Shown: positions 22,044 to 32,231 of the stretch, piece after piece
Layout: each line of letters begins with the position of its first letter
Position numbering within the stretch: position 1 is the first letter of the stretch
From: Histomonas meleagridis
Taxonomy: Eukaryota > Parabasalia > Tritrichomonadida > Dientamoebidae
Assembly (NCBI GenBank): GCA_020186115.1
Contig: WSYJ01000150.1
Coordinates: 47,501-111,500 of the forward strand
Direction of reading: 5' to 3'
DNA length: 64,000 nucleotides
The notes under the pieces: model-generated
What the model was told of the DNA's origin: nothing
The model's input: the letters and a program-made list of their open reading frames with translations, nothing else
Database searches by the model: none
Position numbers and translations under genes: made by a program

Positions 22044-22236
22044 TTATAAATTTCCAGAAATTTATATGTCAAAAAATGTAGAACATAGAAATCAAATTTG
22101 AGAAGGAATATTTTCCCACAAAAATATTTTGGAAGGGAATTTTTCAATGCTATTCAAAAAATCACGCATAATTGGAAGGCATTTCCACTTTTTGAGAGGA
22201 AGGTATTCAAATTTTCCCATTAGGTTGGAGAGTACC
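22044..22236. repeat. Right terminal inverted repeat of Merlin
   Basis: It is the reverse complement of 14457-14650 and ends GGAGAGTACC, directly abutting the target duplication CAAAATGA at 22237-22244. Confidence 0.9.
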
Positions 22237-23683
22237 CAAAATGATTCACCATTTTGGAGCAAAGAAGACATCGGAAAAAAAATCATAGAATTGTTCAATG
22301 ACAACAAATATCATAGGATGCCATTTTTAATTTTCAATGAATTGTTGAATTGGATCGAGAAGAAAACGCCTATAGGCAAAACCAAAAATTCCATTTCTAT
22401 GCGGAAAGTACAGAACTTTGTTGGAGAATTGAACAGACAATATAGATCGAACACTGATTTTAAACAAACTTTAAATAAAGATCGGTTATTGTTATTTGAA
22501 GTACCTATAGATGCTGATAAAGTTATTTATGGGTTTTCATCGGATTTCATGTTAAAAGAAGTTCAAGATATCTTCAATGATCGGTATTGATGGAACTTTC
22601 AAAATTTCACCAATAAATTCATACCAATTAGTTACTTTTATTGGAAGAACACCGATTATGAATATTCCTTTGTTATATTTATGTCTACCAAACCAAAAGG
22701 AAGAAACATATAATTCTGCATTTAGTCTATATTATGCATACTTGCAAAGCTGTGATTATTCTTTCAAGCAAGATGTTAAGTTTGTTTGTGACTTTGAATT
22801 AGCTATGATAAATTCGATCAAAAGAATATTTTTGCACAATAATTCATGTATGCAACTATGCTATTTTCATTATGTTCAAACTTTAAAAAAACATAAATCC
22901 GATTTTAAGAGATCTCAAAATATATTCCTTATTGATCTGTTGAAAATTCTCAAGCTCCTTCCATATATTGAAATTAATTCAGCAAATAAATTTATTGATT
23001 TTATGACTAAACTTAAATGTGGGGAAAAGTCAATTGATGAATTTATTGACTATTTTCAGAAAACATATTTAACAATATATCCTATTGATCTTTGGAATAC
23101 GACTGGGAAACCAATGCCTGAAAGATCTACCAATAATGGAAACGAAAGCTTCAATAGGAAGATGAATAGATACATTAATACATATAAACCTTGTCTTCAT
23201 GAATTTTTCGTTCATAATATTCAAACATTAGAGGATGTGCAGAATAACAAATATCTTAATCGAGAAAGAGACAATTCAGTTATTCCGAAAAAATTTTATG
23301 AAAAACCATTTCACAATGAAAGTCTAGAGTTTATTGAACAAATTAAATATATGAGAAACAAATATTTTTATATTAATAAAGCGATGGAACTTGAAAACAC
23401 AAATGATTTTGGTGTTACCCCAAATTTTGAAGAAATGCTGAGTTCGTTAGTATTTCGAGATATTAAAATAACACCACCATTTTATTCTAAAGATAAAATG
23501 GGTCGTTTTACACATATAAATACTAGAGCCAGAAAAGTGAAAAGAAATTATGGAATACCATGGACAATAGTTAAAAAATATTTGAAATCAAGTAAAAAAG
23601 ATAAAAACAAAATTATTACGAAATTGTTCGATAGAGGTGGTTGGGAAAATATGTCGCAATTGGAAAAAAAATGGAACATGTAG
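22237..23683 (+). pseudogene. MULE-A transposase, 3' part (catalytic domain)
   Basis: It continues the gene begun at 14197. It holds an N-terminal helical region (ELLNWIEKKTPIGK...), then the MULE DDE core: first catalytic Asp in SMIGIDGTFKIS, the second in VKFVCDFELAMINSI followed by the C-x2-H pair MQLCYFHYVQTL, and a late glutamate in NNGNESFNRKMN. The tail is basic. A single extra base near 22570, in the run before SSMIGIDGTF, shifts the frame, giving a stop at 22588 and a restart at 22577. The Merlin insertion and this shift inactivate the gene. A diverged relative at 39.2-40.7 kb keeps the expected frame around its own IIGIDGT. Confidence 0.85.
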
Positions 23684-24509
23684 TTCAACTAATTAAAAGA
23701 TTAGAAAAAGTATAATATATTTAATTAAAGTTCAAGGTAAATTAAAGTCAATTATAATTAATGAATATTTATAATTTACTTTCATTTCATTGCATTATCA
23801 TGCGTAACACAAATTCATGATTTGCTTTATTGTTGCACATTTATTCAATTAATTTGTTTTTTCAAATTAAACAATGATTTATTTGATATATAAGTGCTTA
23901 TAATATTTAGCACATACTCATAAAACTATTGCTTTTATTCATTCATATAATGTAATTCATTGATTATTGATGTTTTACAAATAATTTTAATGCATTTATA
24001 ATATTTATTATTTGTTCTCATTATCTATTATTGGCTTTTATAAATTTAACTTGCACCTTAATATTAACTTTTTTGTAGGAAAGCAAATATTGTTATTATA
24101 TTCATTTGCTTATAAATGTTCATCAAATAATAAATTATTGTTTTCTGAAGTATAGTAAGATTAAAAAATGATTCATAGCTTTTTAGATGATCAATATTTT
24201 TTTGTTTACAACAAGTTGTTGTCTATTGATTCACATAAAAGATTCTTATATAAGAATCGATTATTGATAAAATAATTAAAAGTTTATTATATTATATATA
24301 ATATTTTATAGATTTTATCATAATTTATTGCATTTCGAATGTTAAGCATTTTGCTTTAACAAAATTGTCTGATTATTTCATTTATATATTTAATAAAAAT
24401 TGATATATTAATTGATTGTTTTTTAAATGCTTGTATTTAATTTTTATGACAATAAATATGTGCTTATTGCTTAATTATTACTTGAAAACTTTCATTGCCT
24501 AATTGAAAT
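23684..24509. other. MULE-A 3' flank, non-coding
   Basis: AT-rich DNA between the transposase stop and the repeat-rich right terminus; I see no gene or structured element here. Confidence 0.5.
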
Positions 24510-25030
24510 TATAAATCATTGTATATGAATGTTTAATTAATGATAATCATTATAAATCATTGTATATGAATGTTTCATTAAATAAATGATTATAAATCAT
24601 TGTATATTAATGTTTAATTAATGATGATCATTATAAATCATTGTATATGAATGTTTAATGAAATAAATGATTATAAATCATTGTTTATCAATGTTTAATG
24701 AAATAAATGATTATAAATCATTGTATGTTAATGTTTAATTAATGATAATCATTATAAATCATTGTATATGAATGTTTCATTAAATAAATGATTATAAATC
24801 ATTGTATGTTAATGTTTAATTAATGATAATCATTATAAATCATTGTATATGAATGTTTCATTAAATAAATGATTATAAATCATTGTATGTTAATGTTTAA
24901 TTAATGATAATCATTATAAATCATTGTATATGAATGTTTCATTAAATAAATGATTATAAATCATTGTATGTTAATGTTTAATTAATGATAATCATTATAA
25001 ATCATTGTATATGAATGTTTAATTAATGAT
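24510..25030. repeat. 81-bp tandem repeat in MULE-A right terminus
   Basis: Units repeat every 81 bp (ATTGTATGTTAATG at 24720, 24801, 24882 and 24963). Each is made of two related 40/41-bp halves, one with GAATGTTTCATTAAATAAATG and one with TTAATGATAATC. The left terminus has only about three halves, so the two ends of the element differ in copy number. Confidence 0.9.
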
Positions 25031-25701
25031 GATCATTATAATTCATAATTTATCAATGATTGTAAATAATGTTATTCATAAATTATTGTAATTTAATGCT
25101 TATTAAAGAATATATTTTTGTAGCTCATTGTTTGTCAATGCTTAATGTATATAATTATTCTTATTTATTGATTATTCATTTAAATTATTTTGTTTTACAA
25201 TGTCATTTTTTATTTGTTCAGAATTTATTGTGGCAAAAATGTAAAGTATTTAAATTAAAATTGAATGAAATTATTTCTTCACAGTTCCCACTTTTTGAAC
25301 ATGAATTCAATAATGCATAATGGACATCAAAAACATTTGCTAATAACACAATATACATTTTGTATTTTGGCAAAAAAAAAAATACAGTAATATGTTTTAA
25401 CATATGGAGAATTCGATTATACTATTTATTTTATAATATTTTATGATTATTTTCAAAATCGTTTTTTTCCACGAATACTCATTATTATTTAATTCTATAC
25501 TATTCATGAATAATCATATTGATATAGTTCTTACTATTGTTGAAATTATGCTATTTTGTTAAGCTTTATTTTTTCGAAATTTTTTTTATCCAAAATTTTG
25601 GAAAAACGAGACGGTTATTTTACATCGAATTCAAAAAGTCGAAAATTGTGGGAATAACCGTCCAAAAGTGGGTATGTTTTGGGTATGCTACCCAGACTCT
25701 C
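24905..25701. repeat. Right terminal inverted repeat of MULE-A
   Basis: It is the reverse complement of about 12868-13660. The outer end reads CCCAGACTCTC, followed by the 9-bp duplication GTAGAATTC at 25702-25710. Confidence 0.88.
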
Positions 25702-27800
25702 GTAGAATTCCTATTTCATCCGAGACATCCATATACTGATTTAGTATATACTTTTTTACTGTTTTCCATTGAGTATAATAAATTCAGTGTTTCTATGTCT
25801 TGTGGATTTTCTTTTCGTCCTATAGCAAACAAAAACTCATGAAAAACAGGGTATCTTTAAAATAGGTTCAATTTATCTAATGACAGCCATTCTAATATTT
25901 CGAGTTCTTTATAAGTTAAATTGACCAACAATTCTCCATTTTCAATATTTATACCGATTCTTGTGCTTTCATCTTTCATTTCTAGAAAGTTGTCTCCTAT
26001 TATGACTTTTTCAATTCATAATATATTGTTTTCATTTATTTCTTCTTTCTTAGATGTTAACTTTCGTTTATATTCTCTTCATGTAAATTTGGACATGTTG
26101 CTTAATTGTAACCTGATTTTTCACATATACTACATGAATAATGTCTTTCTTCCTGACCTTCTTATTAAATTTGCTGATCTTTTTTTTATATTCCAGAGAA
26201 TAAATTCAAATTTAAATTATCAAGTTCATTAAATAATTTAAGGACTAGTTCTTTCACTCTATCATTTCTTTGAACAACTGAAGCAATTTCTTCAAATGCT
26301 CTTGTAAGTAAAGATTAACTCAGATCATTATGAGGTATTTCTTGAATTTCATGTTCTATGATTTTATTTTATAATTAATTGTATTTGGTACAATTTTTTA
26401 GAATAAATCTCAAATATTTCATTTTGTGATATTAATGGGATTTGCTTATTAAAACGATTAATAATTTCATGAACACATAGAAGACCATATTCAATTTAAG
26501 TAATACATTTGCAATTCTTCTCATTAATCTATTTCAATAATTCGATATTAGCTCTTCCATTTATTATTTGTTTTTTGGTATTCTTAGCAATTTCGACTTC
26601 ATTTTTCAATTTATCTACTGCTATTGAACCTAGAATATCATCTTCATAAATATTGTTGTCAATTTCTGTAAGCATTCTCTCACTTCGCCAAGCAAATTCT
26701 GTAGCTAAATGATCCAATATATTTATATCGATCTCAATATCTTTCTTCCCATTCAATCTTTCCCGTATATTACCATTTAAACCTTCAATCGCATTAGTTG
26801 TTATTTGTTCTCTTAAATTTACAAACAATAAGAAACTAAGATCATAACAATCGATATCATCAATTAATGCTTGAATAGCTCTTTTATTTTTAACAGTAGC
26901 CATATAGTTCGTTATAATAAATTAATATATTCATTACGACTTATTTAATTTTCAATAAATTTATGAAATGACTTATATATTATAGATTGAAGACCAAATG
27001 TTTGTTCAACTGATCTCATCATATGAACTTTGCAAAAAACAATCATAGTATTTAACATTACCTCTTCAATTGCTGCTTTTTGTGCTTTTAATCTATCAAT
27101 TATTACAACTCTTGGTATGCCAACTATATTTTTTATATTATCAAATACAAGTTCAAATATTTTTTTTTTCTTTACTGGACATTATTGAAAATGCTAGTAT
27201 CTGTGAATTATTATTCTCATCAATGAATAAGAAATTTAGAATAGGCATATCAAAATCATTAGTCATCATTATGTCATCTATTTGTAATATATCTCTAGAT
27301 ATTATTTTATTTTTTAACCTCCTTGAAACAAATGTTGCAGTGATAATTTGATTATCTGCTCTGTTCAAATGTAATCTCATTTCATATTTATTTGATAACT
27401 GATAAATAATAGATTGGATTGATTTGATTGTATCAATATCTCTTGATTTTGAATAATAACGTCTGATATCATAAAATTTCCGAGCACTGACAGATTCTAT
27501 TATTTTCCTTCTAATATATGCAGCATTTTCTCGTTGTTTAGTGTAAGTTATAATTTGATCTCGAGTTGAATTTGATGGACTTAACCAACTATTATAGAAA
27601 TCTTGTGATATTAAATGTTTGTGTCGAAAATTGCCTTCAACAAACATAACTTTTGATAAATTATAATCAACTTTCAATCTTATAAAGCTATTGCAATCAT
27701 ATTGTTTTAGCGTACGCTTTCTCTTAGCTTAGCAACGACCTCCAAAACGACACCAAAAATTCCAAAATTCAAATCGGCCAAAGACCTATGTTTTTGTGAG
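25702..27800 (-). pseudogene. MULE-B transposase gene, 5' and central part, interrupted by MULE-A
   Basis: It is read on the minus strand. A FAR1-type finger region with stops lies near 27680-27790. From 27677 to about 27153 there is a helical region, then the MULE core (LQIDDIMMTNDFDMPILNF ... SQILAFSIM). After a shift in a T run at about 27164-27172 come VVIIDRLKAQKAAIEE and IVFCKVHM. From 26903 to 26529 lies an NAIEGLNGNIRERL segment, and near 26470-26490 a SWIM-type finger tail (YGLLCVHEI). The remainder decays to the MULE-A target site and resumes at 12755-12867. It is a decayed DDE transposase of a different MULE subfamily from MULE-A. Confidence 0.75.
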
Positions 27801-28139
27801 TGAATAATGACCAACATTTTGCTTGAACATTTCTTGTATATCAGAAGGGGAAGTCTCTTGTAAGTTAATCGACATTTCCCAATTTTTGAATGAACCAGAA
27901 CCTATAATTTCTGGAGTATCAGTCGTGTTACCCCATTCATCTAATGTTGTGTTTTCCATTCATCTGAACTTACAAGATTATATCAAATTTGATGACCGAA
28001 TGAACTTTTTGAGAATTTTGATTAAGATGATAATAATTTATGAGATTGTTGATAGTTTATGAAATTTGATATTGAAATTTTTTTTAACTCCTTTTATATT
28101 GGCACTTTTAATTATAATAGAATTTATGTGTCGAATACA

Positions 28140-28155
28140 AAAGTGGCGCCACTTT
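28140..28155. promoter_or_regulatory. Perfect 16-bp palindrome AAAGTGGCGCCACTTT
   Basis: It lies about 60 bp upstream of the recombinase start-like sequence. It consists of two head-to-head AAAGTGG words, the same core as the candidate promoter motif. The relic at 12391-12406 has one mismatch (GCGT). It could be a promoter operator or a recombinase site. Confidence 0.45.
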
Positions 28156-28202
28156 GTGTCAATTACGATTCCTCCTAATTTTTTTTATGTATCATATTTA
28201 AA

Positions 28203-28620
28203 ATCTCATTGATGGAGCAATTACTTGCTCATCATACAGACTTCCAAAACAGATCAGTTAGGGAATTGTATGTCTACATATATTTATGATAATTAGACAG
28301 ATTATAGTTTATTCCGATTTATAAATTATTTAAACTTAATTTCTAGTAATGATAACATAGAATCTCAATCAAGATGATCACATAGAATCTCACTCAGAGC
28401 TCATCTTCTTTATGTACTTAGGACTATTGGAGTTGAAGAATATCAAAATTATGGATTTCATAGTTTTCGTAGATGAGCAACATATTATGCCTCACTAAAA
28501 AATGTTAATGATTGTATCATAAAAGCTCATGGAAGGTGGAAAAGTTCTGCATATACTCAATATGTTTCAGTGACCATGAGCAGAGCTGGTATGGAAATTT
28601 CATCGGCACTTTCTAAAAAC
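28203..28620 (+). pseudogene. Tyrosine recombinase relic with catalytic C terminus
   Basis: It begins SLMEQLLA as in the 12.1-kb copy, then departs and hits stops. From about 28380 the catalytic end is readable: GFHSFRR (the H-x-x-R motif, with the next codon now TGA), AHGRWKSSAYTQYVS (the G-R/H-W box and nucleophilic Tyr), then MSRAGMEISSALSK. This order, HxxR - H/GxW - Tyr, identifies the tyrosine recombinase family. The core-binding domain present at 12.1 kb is missing here, so the two relics carry complementary deletions. Confidence 0.75.
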
Positions 28621-28789
28621 TACAATTTTTGTAATATAATTTGAATTGGTAATTGTGAACGAAATTATTTTTTATAATTTTTTCATTTCAAAATATGGCT
28701 TGATGAGAATTCTTAAAATCACCAACTATCGCTGCTAGTAAATATATTACATTGAAATCTTTAGAATTTAACATTGAATAAAAGAGTAA

Positions 28790-29606
28790 TAGGAAATTGC
28801 GGAAGAAGAATTTGCCCCTTCATCTGGAACAAAACACATTCAGGGGTACTTACAATTAGAAAAAACTTATTATAGAAATACCTTACACGCAGCTTTTCCA
28901 GGATGTTTTTTCATTGTAGCCAATGGTTCTGAATTGGACAACTATCGTTACTGTACAAAAACTGGTACTAATATTCTAAAAATCGGAGAATTTACACGAG
29001 AAACGGAGAAGTGTATTTCAAAATTATATCAAACTAAAAAGATGTTAGATGATTTAATTATAATATTATGGTTAGAATTTACCAATAAATATTTATTAGA
29101 AGCGTTTCACCAAAGAAACAAATTACTGGACTGGAAAAGCGACCATGTGAAGAAATGCAATGCCTGGGGAGGAAACTCAAAACTAAAGAATTGGTGGATA
29201 TGGGGGACCACCTGGAGTTGGAAAGAGTCGATGGGTAAGACTGCAGTTCGATTAAAATGAAATATGCACAAAGTGGCAGAACAAGTGGTTCGATGGATAC
29301 GATGACTTAGAGACCAAGTGCATATTGTTCGAGGATGTGGACCCAGATAAGATAAAAGTGCTAATGTCGTTTTTGAAGACATGGGCTGACCGATACTATC
29401 AAACCCAGGAAATCAAAGGAGCTAGAACAGTCATAAATACGGGAATGTGGTTCATCGTAATAATGGCCAACATTTCAATGGAAGAATGCATAGAGAACAA
29501 GGTTGACCTGGATGCCCTGAGAAGAAGATTTACCGAAGTAGAAATTAAAACTAGTGAAAATGTATCCCTAAGTACAAGACTCGATGAGTCAATTTTAATG
29601 AAATGA
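28790..29606 (+). pseudogene. CRESS-type Rep relic no. 1 (endonuclease + SF3 helicase)
   Basis: It is related to the replication initiators of circular Rep-encoding ssDNA viruses and plasmids. Visible parts, in order: HUH motif II (HIQGYLQLEK, about 28830), motif III with the YxxK Tyr (YRYCTKTG, about 28945), a damaged Walker A region near 29195-29240 where the frame shifts, then a KWFDGYDD-like box, Walker B (LFEDVD, about 29325) and motif C (VIMANIS, about 29457). The N terminus with motif I is missing; the gene is cut where the recombinase relic ends. At least one shift and internal damage make it non-functional. The true C terminus at 29606 is followed after 44 bp by MULE-C. Confidence 0.85.
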
Positions 29607-29838
29607 ATAAAAAATTAATTCATTTTGCGATTTGATCCTCAAAATTTTTTGGATAATCGCTTATATCTACCAACTTTTTAAATGACAAATATTCAATACT
29701 TATTAAAAGATTTTTGAATAAAATTACGAAAGCAAGAAATAAAAACATTGGTATTATAATATTTATAAAAATAAATATTTATAAGTCAGAACAATATAAC
29801 AATAAGAATCAAATTTTTTATTAATATAATTTAATTCT

Positions 29839-31585
29839 TTAATACATTATAGGGACATCTTGGTGCAGTATGATCTGTTGAATTGCATATGCTACACGCA
29901 TATTTCTTTCGTTTTCGTTCAGCACCAGGTCTTTCAACATTTTGCCTTGGATGAGTAAAATGTGCACCTGGTAAGAGCAGATTGTCTGGAGGTAATATAT
30001 CTTTGCGTTACTAAAATACTTCTCAAACTTATTAATACATCCATTAAATGACCAGTCATTATTCAAAGCTTTTTCTTTTTTGAATATTTGAATACTATTT
30101 GGTTGATCTGGTTGTCTATCAAAGCTTCTCCGCCATCTATTTGAAATATCGTTTAAAGTTATCAAAGGAAAATCATCCTTTAACATTCGTTCAAGCATCA
30201 AATGACGACATGGTAATCCAAACATTTGGTGGTTTTTGCAACAATTGTTTGAAAAATTAATAGAAAGTACCCCTTTTTCTTGTAAATCAATATACTCTTA
30301 TAGAATTATTGCCGGTGCATAAGAACCAATTTTTTCCATGTTATTAAAATTCATTAACTGCTCAGGTAAGCTAATCTTCTTTTCGTTAATGGATGTTAGT
30401 AATAACCTTTCACCCTTAATATATAAAGCTCTAACAAGATTTAATAATGTTCGTAATTTGTGTTCTATTAAGTTTATCAAAGAACCAAAGAAACCCTCAA
30501 TTCTATTTGTAGTCACGTTATCACAATGTCCATAAGTAGAAATTATACTGGGAAGCTAGTGCTCCTTATCTTGTATCAGTTTTTTGAGAAGCCTGGATGA
30601 TTTTCGGTTTGAATGTCCCTGAATATGTATTTCACATGCTTCCAAGAATTCTTCTTCAGTGATTTCAAGACAACGCATCTTTTGATATAAATCAAACATT
30701 TCATTTCCCACCTTCGACTGAATATTACGACCAATATGTACAGCACAAAATATAATCTTACAATTTGGAAATACTGTCTTTATAGCTTGTATTTGCGTAT
30801 TGTTTCTGTCACAAATAAACAAACGTATTTCTCCAACTTTTTCTTTAACAATTGTAAAATAATCTACGAAAGAAGATAGTGTTCTCGATGATATAATTGA
30901 AAATGAAAGAAGTTGACTTCTTGCATTTTCATCTTCAGATAAAATAACCAATAGTGGCATTCCAAAAAAATTTGTGCAAGAAGTATCATCTATTATATTA
31001 ATATCTTTTGAATAATCCGAATGAGTAATTGGATCGTGAAAAACGTAGCATGACTCCATCTTATTCTCCTTATTTACATTAATTAAATTAGACCAATTTT
31101 TTCAATTTTTCATCTTATTGAATAAATTGCTCATTACATAGTTTTATAATTCTGCTATTTCTTTGCGCCGAGATTCTTTCCTGCATCCTTAGTGTATAAG
31201 CATAAACTCCCATTTTTGTAGCATATCTAATCCTCTTATTATGAGAAGTTGTTAAATGATTTCTAATGCGATGTTGTACAAGTGCTCCCATTGTGTGCGT
31301 GTGTACAGTATCACATGAATGGAATGTAGCAATTTTAGTTTGTTGACAATAGTTGAATCTAACACAAGCTTTGCAATTATAAATTGTAATTCTATGTTGA
31401 CAACAAAAGATCTGTAGTGAGCGTAAATATCCTGTTGAGAGAGAAACGAATCGCCATTTAAAATGATCTGAAACTTCTCGAATTCTTGCAATAAGTAAAG
31501 GAACATCCAGAAATAAGGCACCATCTATATCTTTAAAAGCTGAAAAAATAGAGGGAGGATTTTGATAATCGTTATACTCGGACAT
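29839..31585 (-). pseudogene. MULE-C transposase relic
   Basis: It is read from 31585. An N-terminal finger region (CCQHRITIYNCKACVRFNY ... CDTVHTHTMG) comes first, then after a break the core from 31059 (INIIDDTSCTNFFGMPLLVIL, IRLFICDRNNTQIQAIKTVF, KIIFCAVHIGRNIQ). After further breaks come NRIEGFFGSLINLIEH (30516-30298) and the SWIM-type tail FGLPCRHLMLERML (about 30195-30225) with a following helical C terminus. Several frameshifts and stops separate the parts. The domain order is that of a full Mutator-like transposase. Confidence 0.8.
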
Positions 31586-31627
31586 TGATGGTATTAATTC
31601 AAATATGCCTACTTAGTTTGATTTTAG

Positions 31628-31744
31628 AGTTTAATCAGATGTACCCCGGGGACTGTCCCCGGGGACATGTCCCCAGGTGTTCAATTTTTTAACACACACT
31701 GTGAAAATTCCTGATGTTTTTAATTGCATTTTTTTATGATTTTC
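31628..31744. repeat. MULE-D left terminal inverted repeat with GC-rich palindromes
   Basis: It is the reverse complement of 34425-34541. It contains CCCCGGGGACTGTCCCC followed by GGGGACATGTCCCC, both self-complementary and far richer in GC than the surroundings. Confidence 0.88.
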
Positions 31745-32231
31745 GAAAAAAAGAGTAAAAATTGAATATATTGGTAATACAAAAACTCAAAAATACGATT
31801 AAACCGCATTCGAAATTAACAAATTGATCCCCTACACATGCTATTTTTGATAAATTGTCAAAATTTTATTTTAACTCAAAAATTAAGATTAAGATATTAC
31901 AATATATACAGTATAGAAAATTAAATCATGGACCTCACTTTAAAGGGTTTAAAAAATTGCTCAATTAAGTTAACATTATAGAATTTCTTCGAAGTATCTT
32001 CTTAAATTAAATCAACACTTTTAAATATTTTTATCAAAAAATTAATCATAAAAAAACTTACACGAACAAATGTAAATATATGAGTTTCTCTTCATATTTT
32101 AGTAAAATGCATCATGAAAATTATATATGTGTTGATAAATCATTAAAAAAATTACAAAATTTTGTGTTATTTTTTGATATTGTTTGATCTAAACTCTTGG
32201 ATTACAGAAAAAACTTATTAGTTACATGTTT

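Larger units (their letters stand above)
14457..22236 (+). mobile_element. Merlin (IS1016/IS1595-like) DNA transposon
   Basis: It is bounded by GGTACTCTCC and GGAGAGTACC, with inverted repeats of about 195 bp whose outer ~100 bp look identical. A perfect 8-bp duplication CAAAATGA flanks it (14449-14456 and 22237-22244). GG-starting termini, 8-bp duplications and an ISXO2-type DDE transposase define Merlin. At 7.8 kb it is much larger than its single 966-bp gene needs; the rest is AT-rich non-coding DNA with internal inverted and tandem repeats. Perfect duplication, near-identical ends and an intact gene suggest a young, perhaps still competent copy. Confidence 0.92.
12868..25701 (+). mobile_element. 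MULE-A: Mutator-like transposon carrying a nested Merlin element
   Basis: The termini are exact: GAGAGTCTGGG at 12868 and CCCAGACTCTC ending at 25701, flanked by a perfect 9-bp duplication GTAGAATTC (12859-12867 and 25702-25710). Such a duplication size and long inverted repeats are typical of Mutator-like elements. It encodes a MULE transposase on the plus strand, now split by a 7,780-bp Merlin insertion at 14457-22236. Without that insert and its duplicated target, MULE-A would be about 5.05 kb. The inverted repeats (about 0.8 kb) are nearly identical over the non-repetitive part, which points to a recent insertion. A diverged relative lies at 39.2-42.8 kb. Confidence 0.9.
28085..28705 (+). 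mobile_element. Second tyrosine-recombinase element, deletion derivative
   Basis: It starts with a segment shared in inverse orientation with 12372-12445 (containing GTGTCGAAT and the palindrome at 28140-28155). It ends with a copy of the family terminal repeat (about 28640-28705, GAACGAAATTATTTTTTATAATTTTTTCATTT). The gene between is broken. Confidence 0.55.

Noticed and set aside
24510-25030. CRISPR-like array
   Set aside because: Units are contiguous 81-bp tandem repeats without variable spacers, in eukaryotic transposon DNA.
27823-28062. 79-codon plus-strand frame
   Set aside because: It has no domain and no promoter motif, and lies in debris between two mobile-element relics.
29107-29382. 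91-codon minus-strand frame
   Set aside because: It is antisense to the Rep relic's helicase part.
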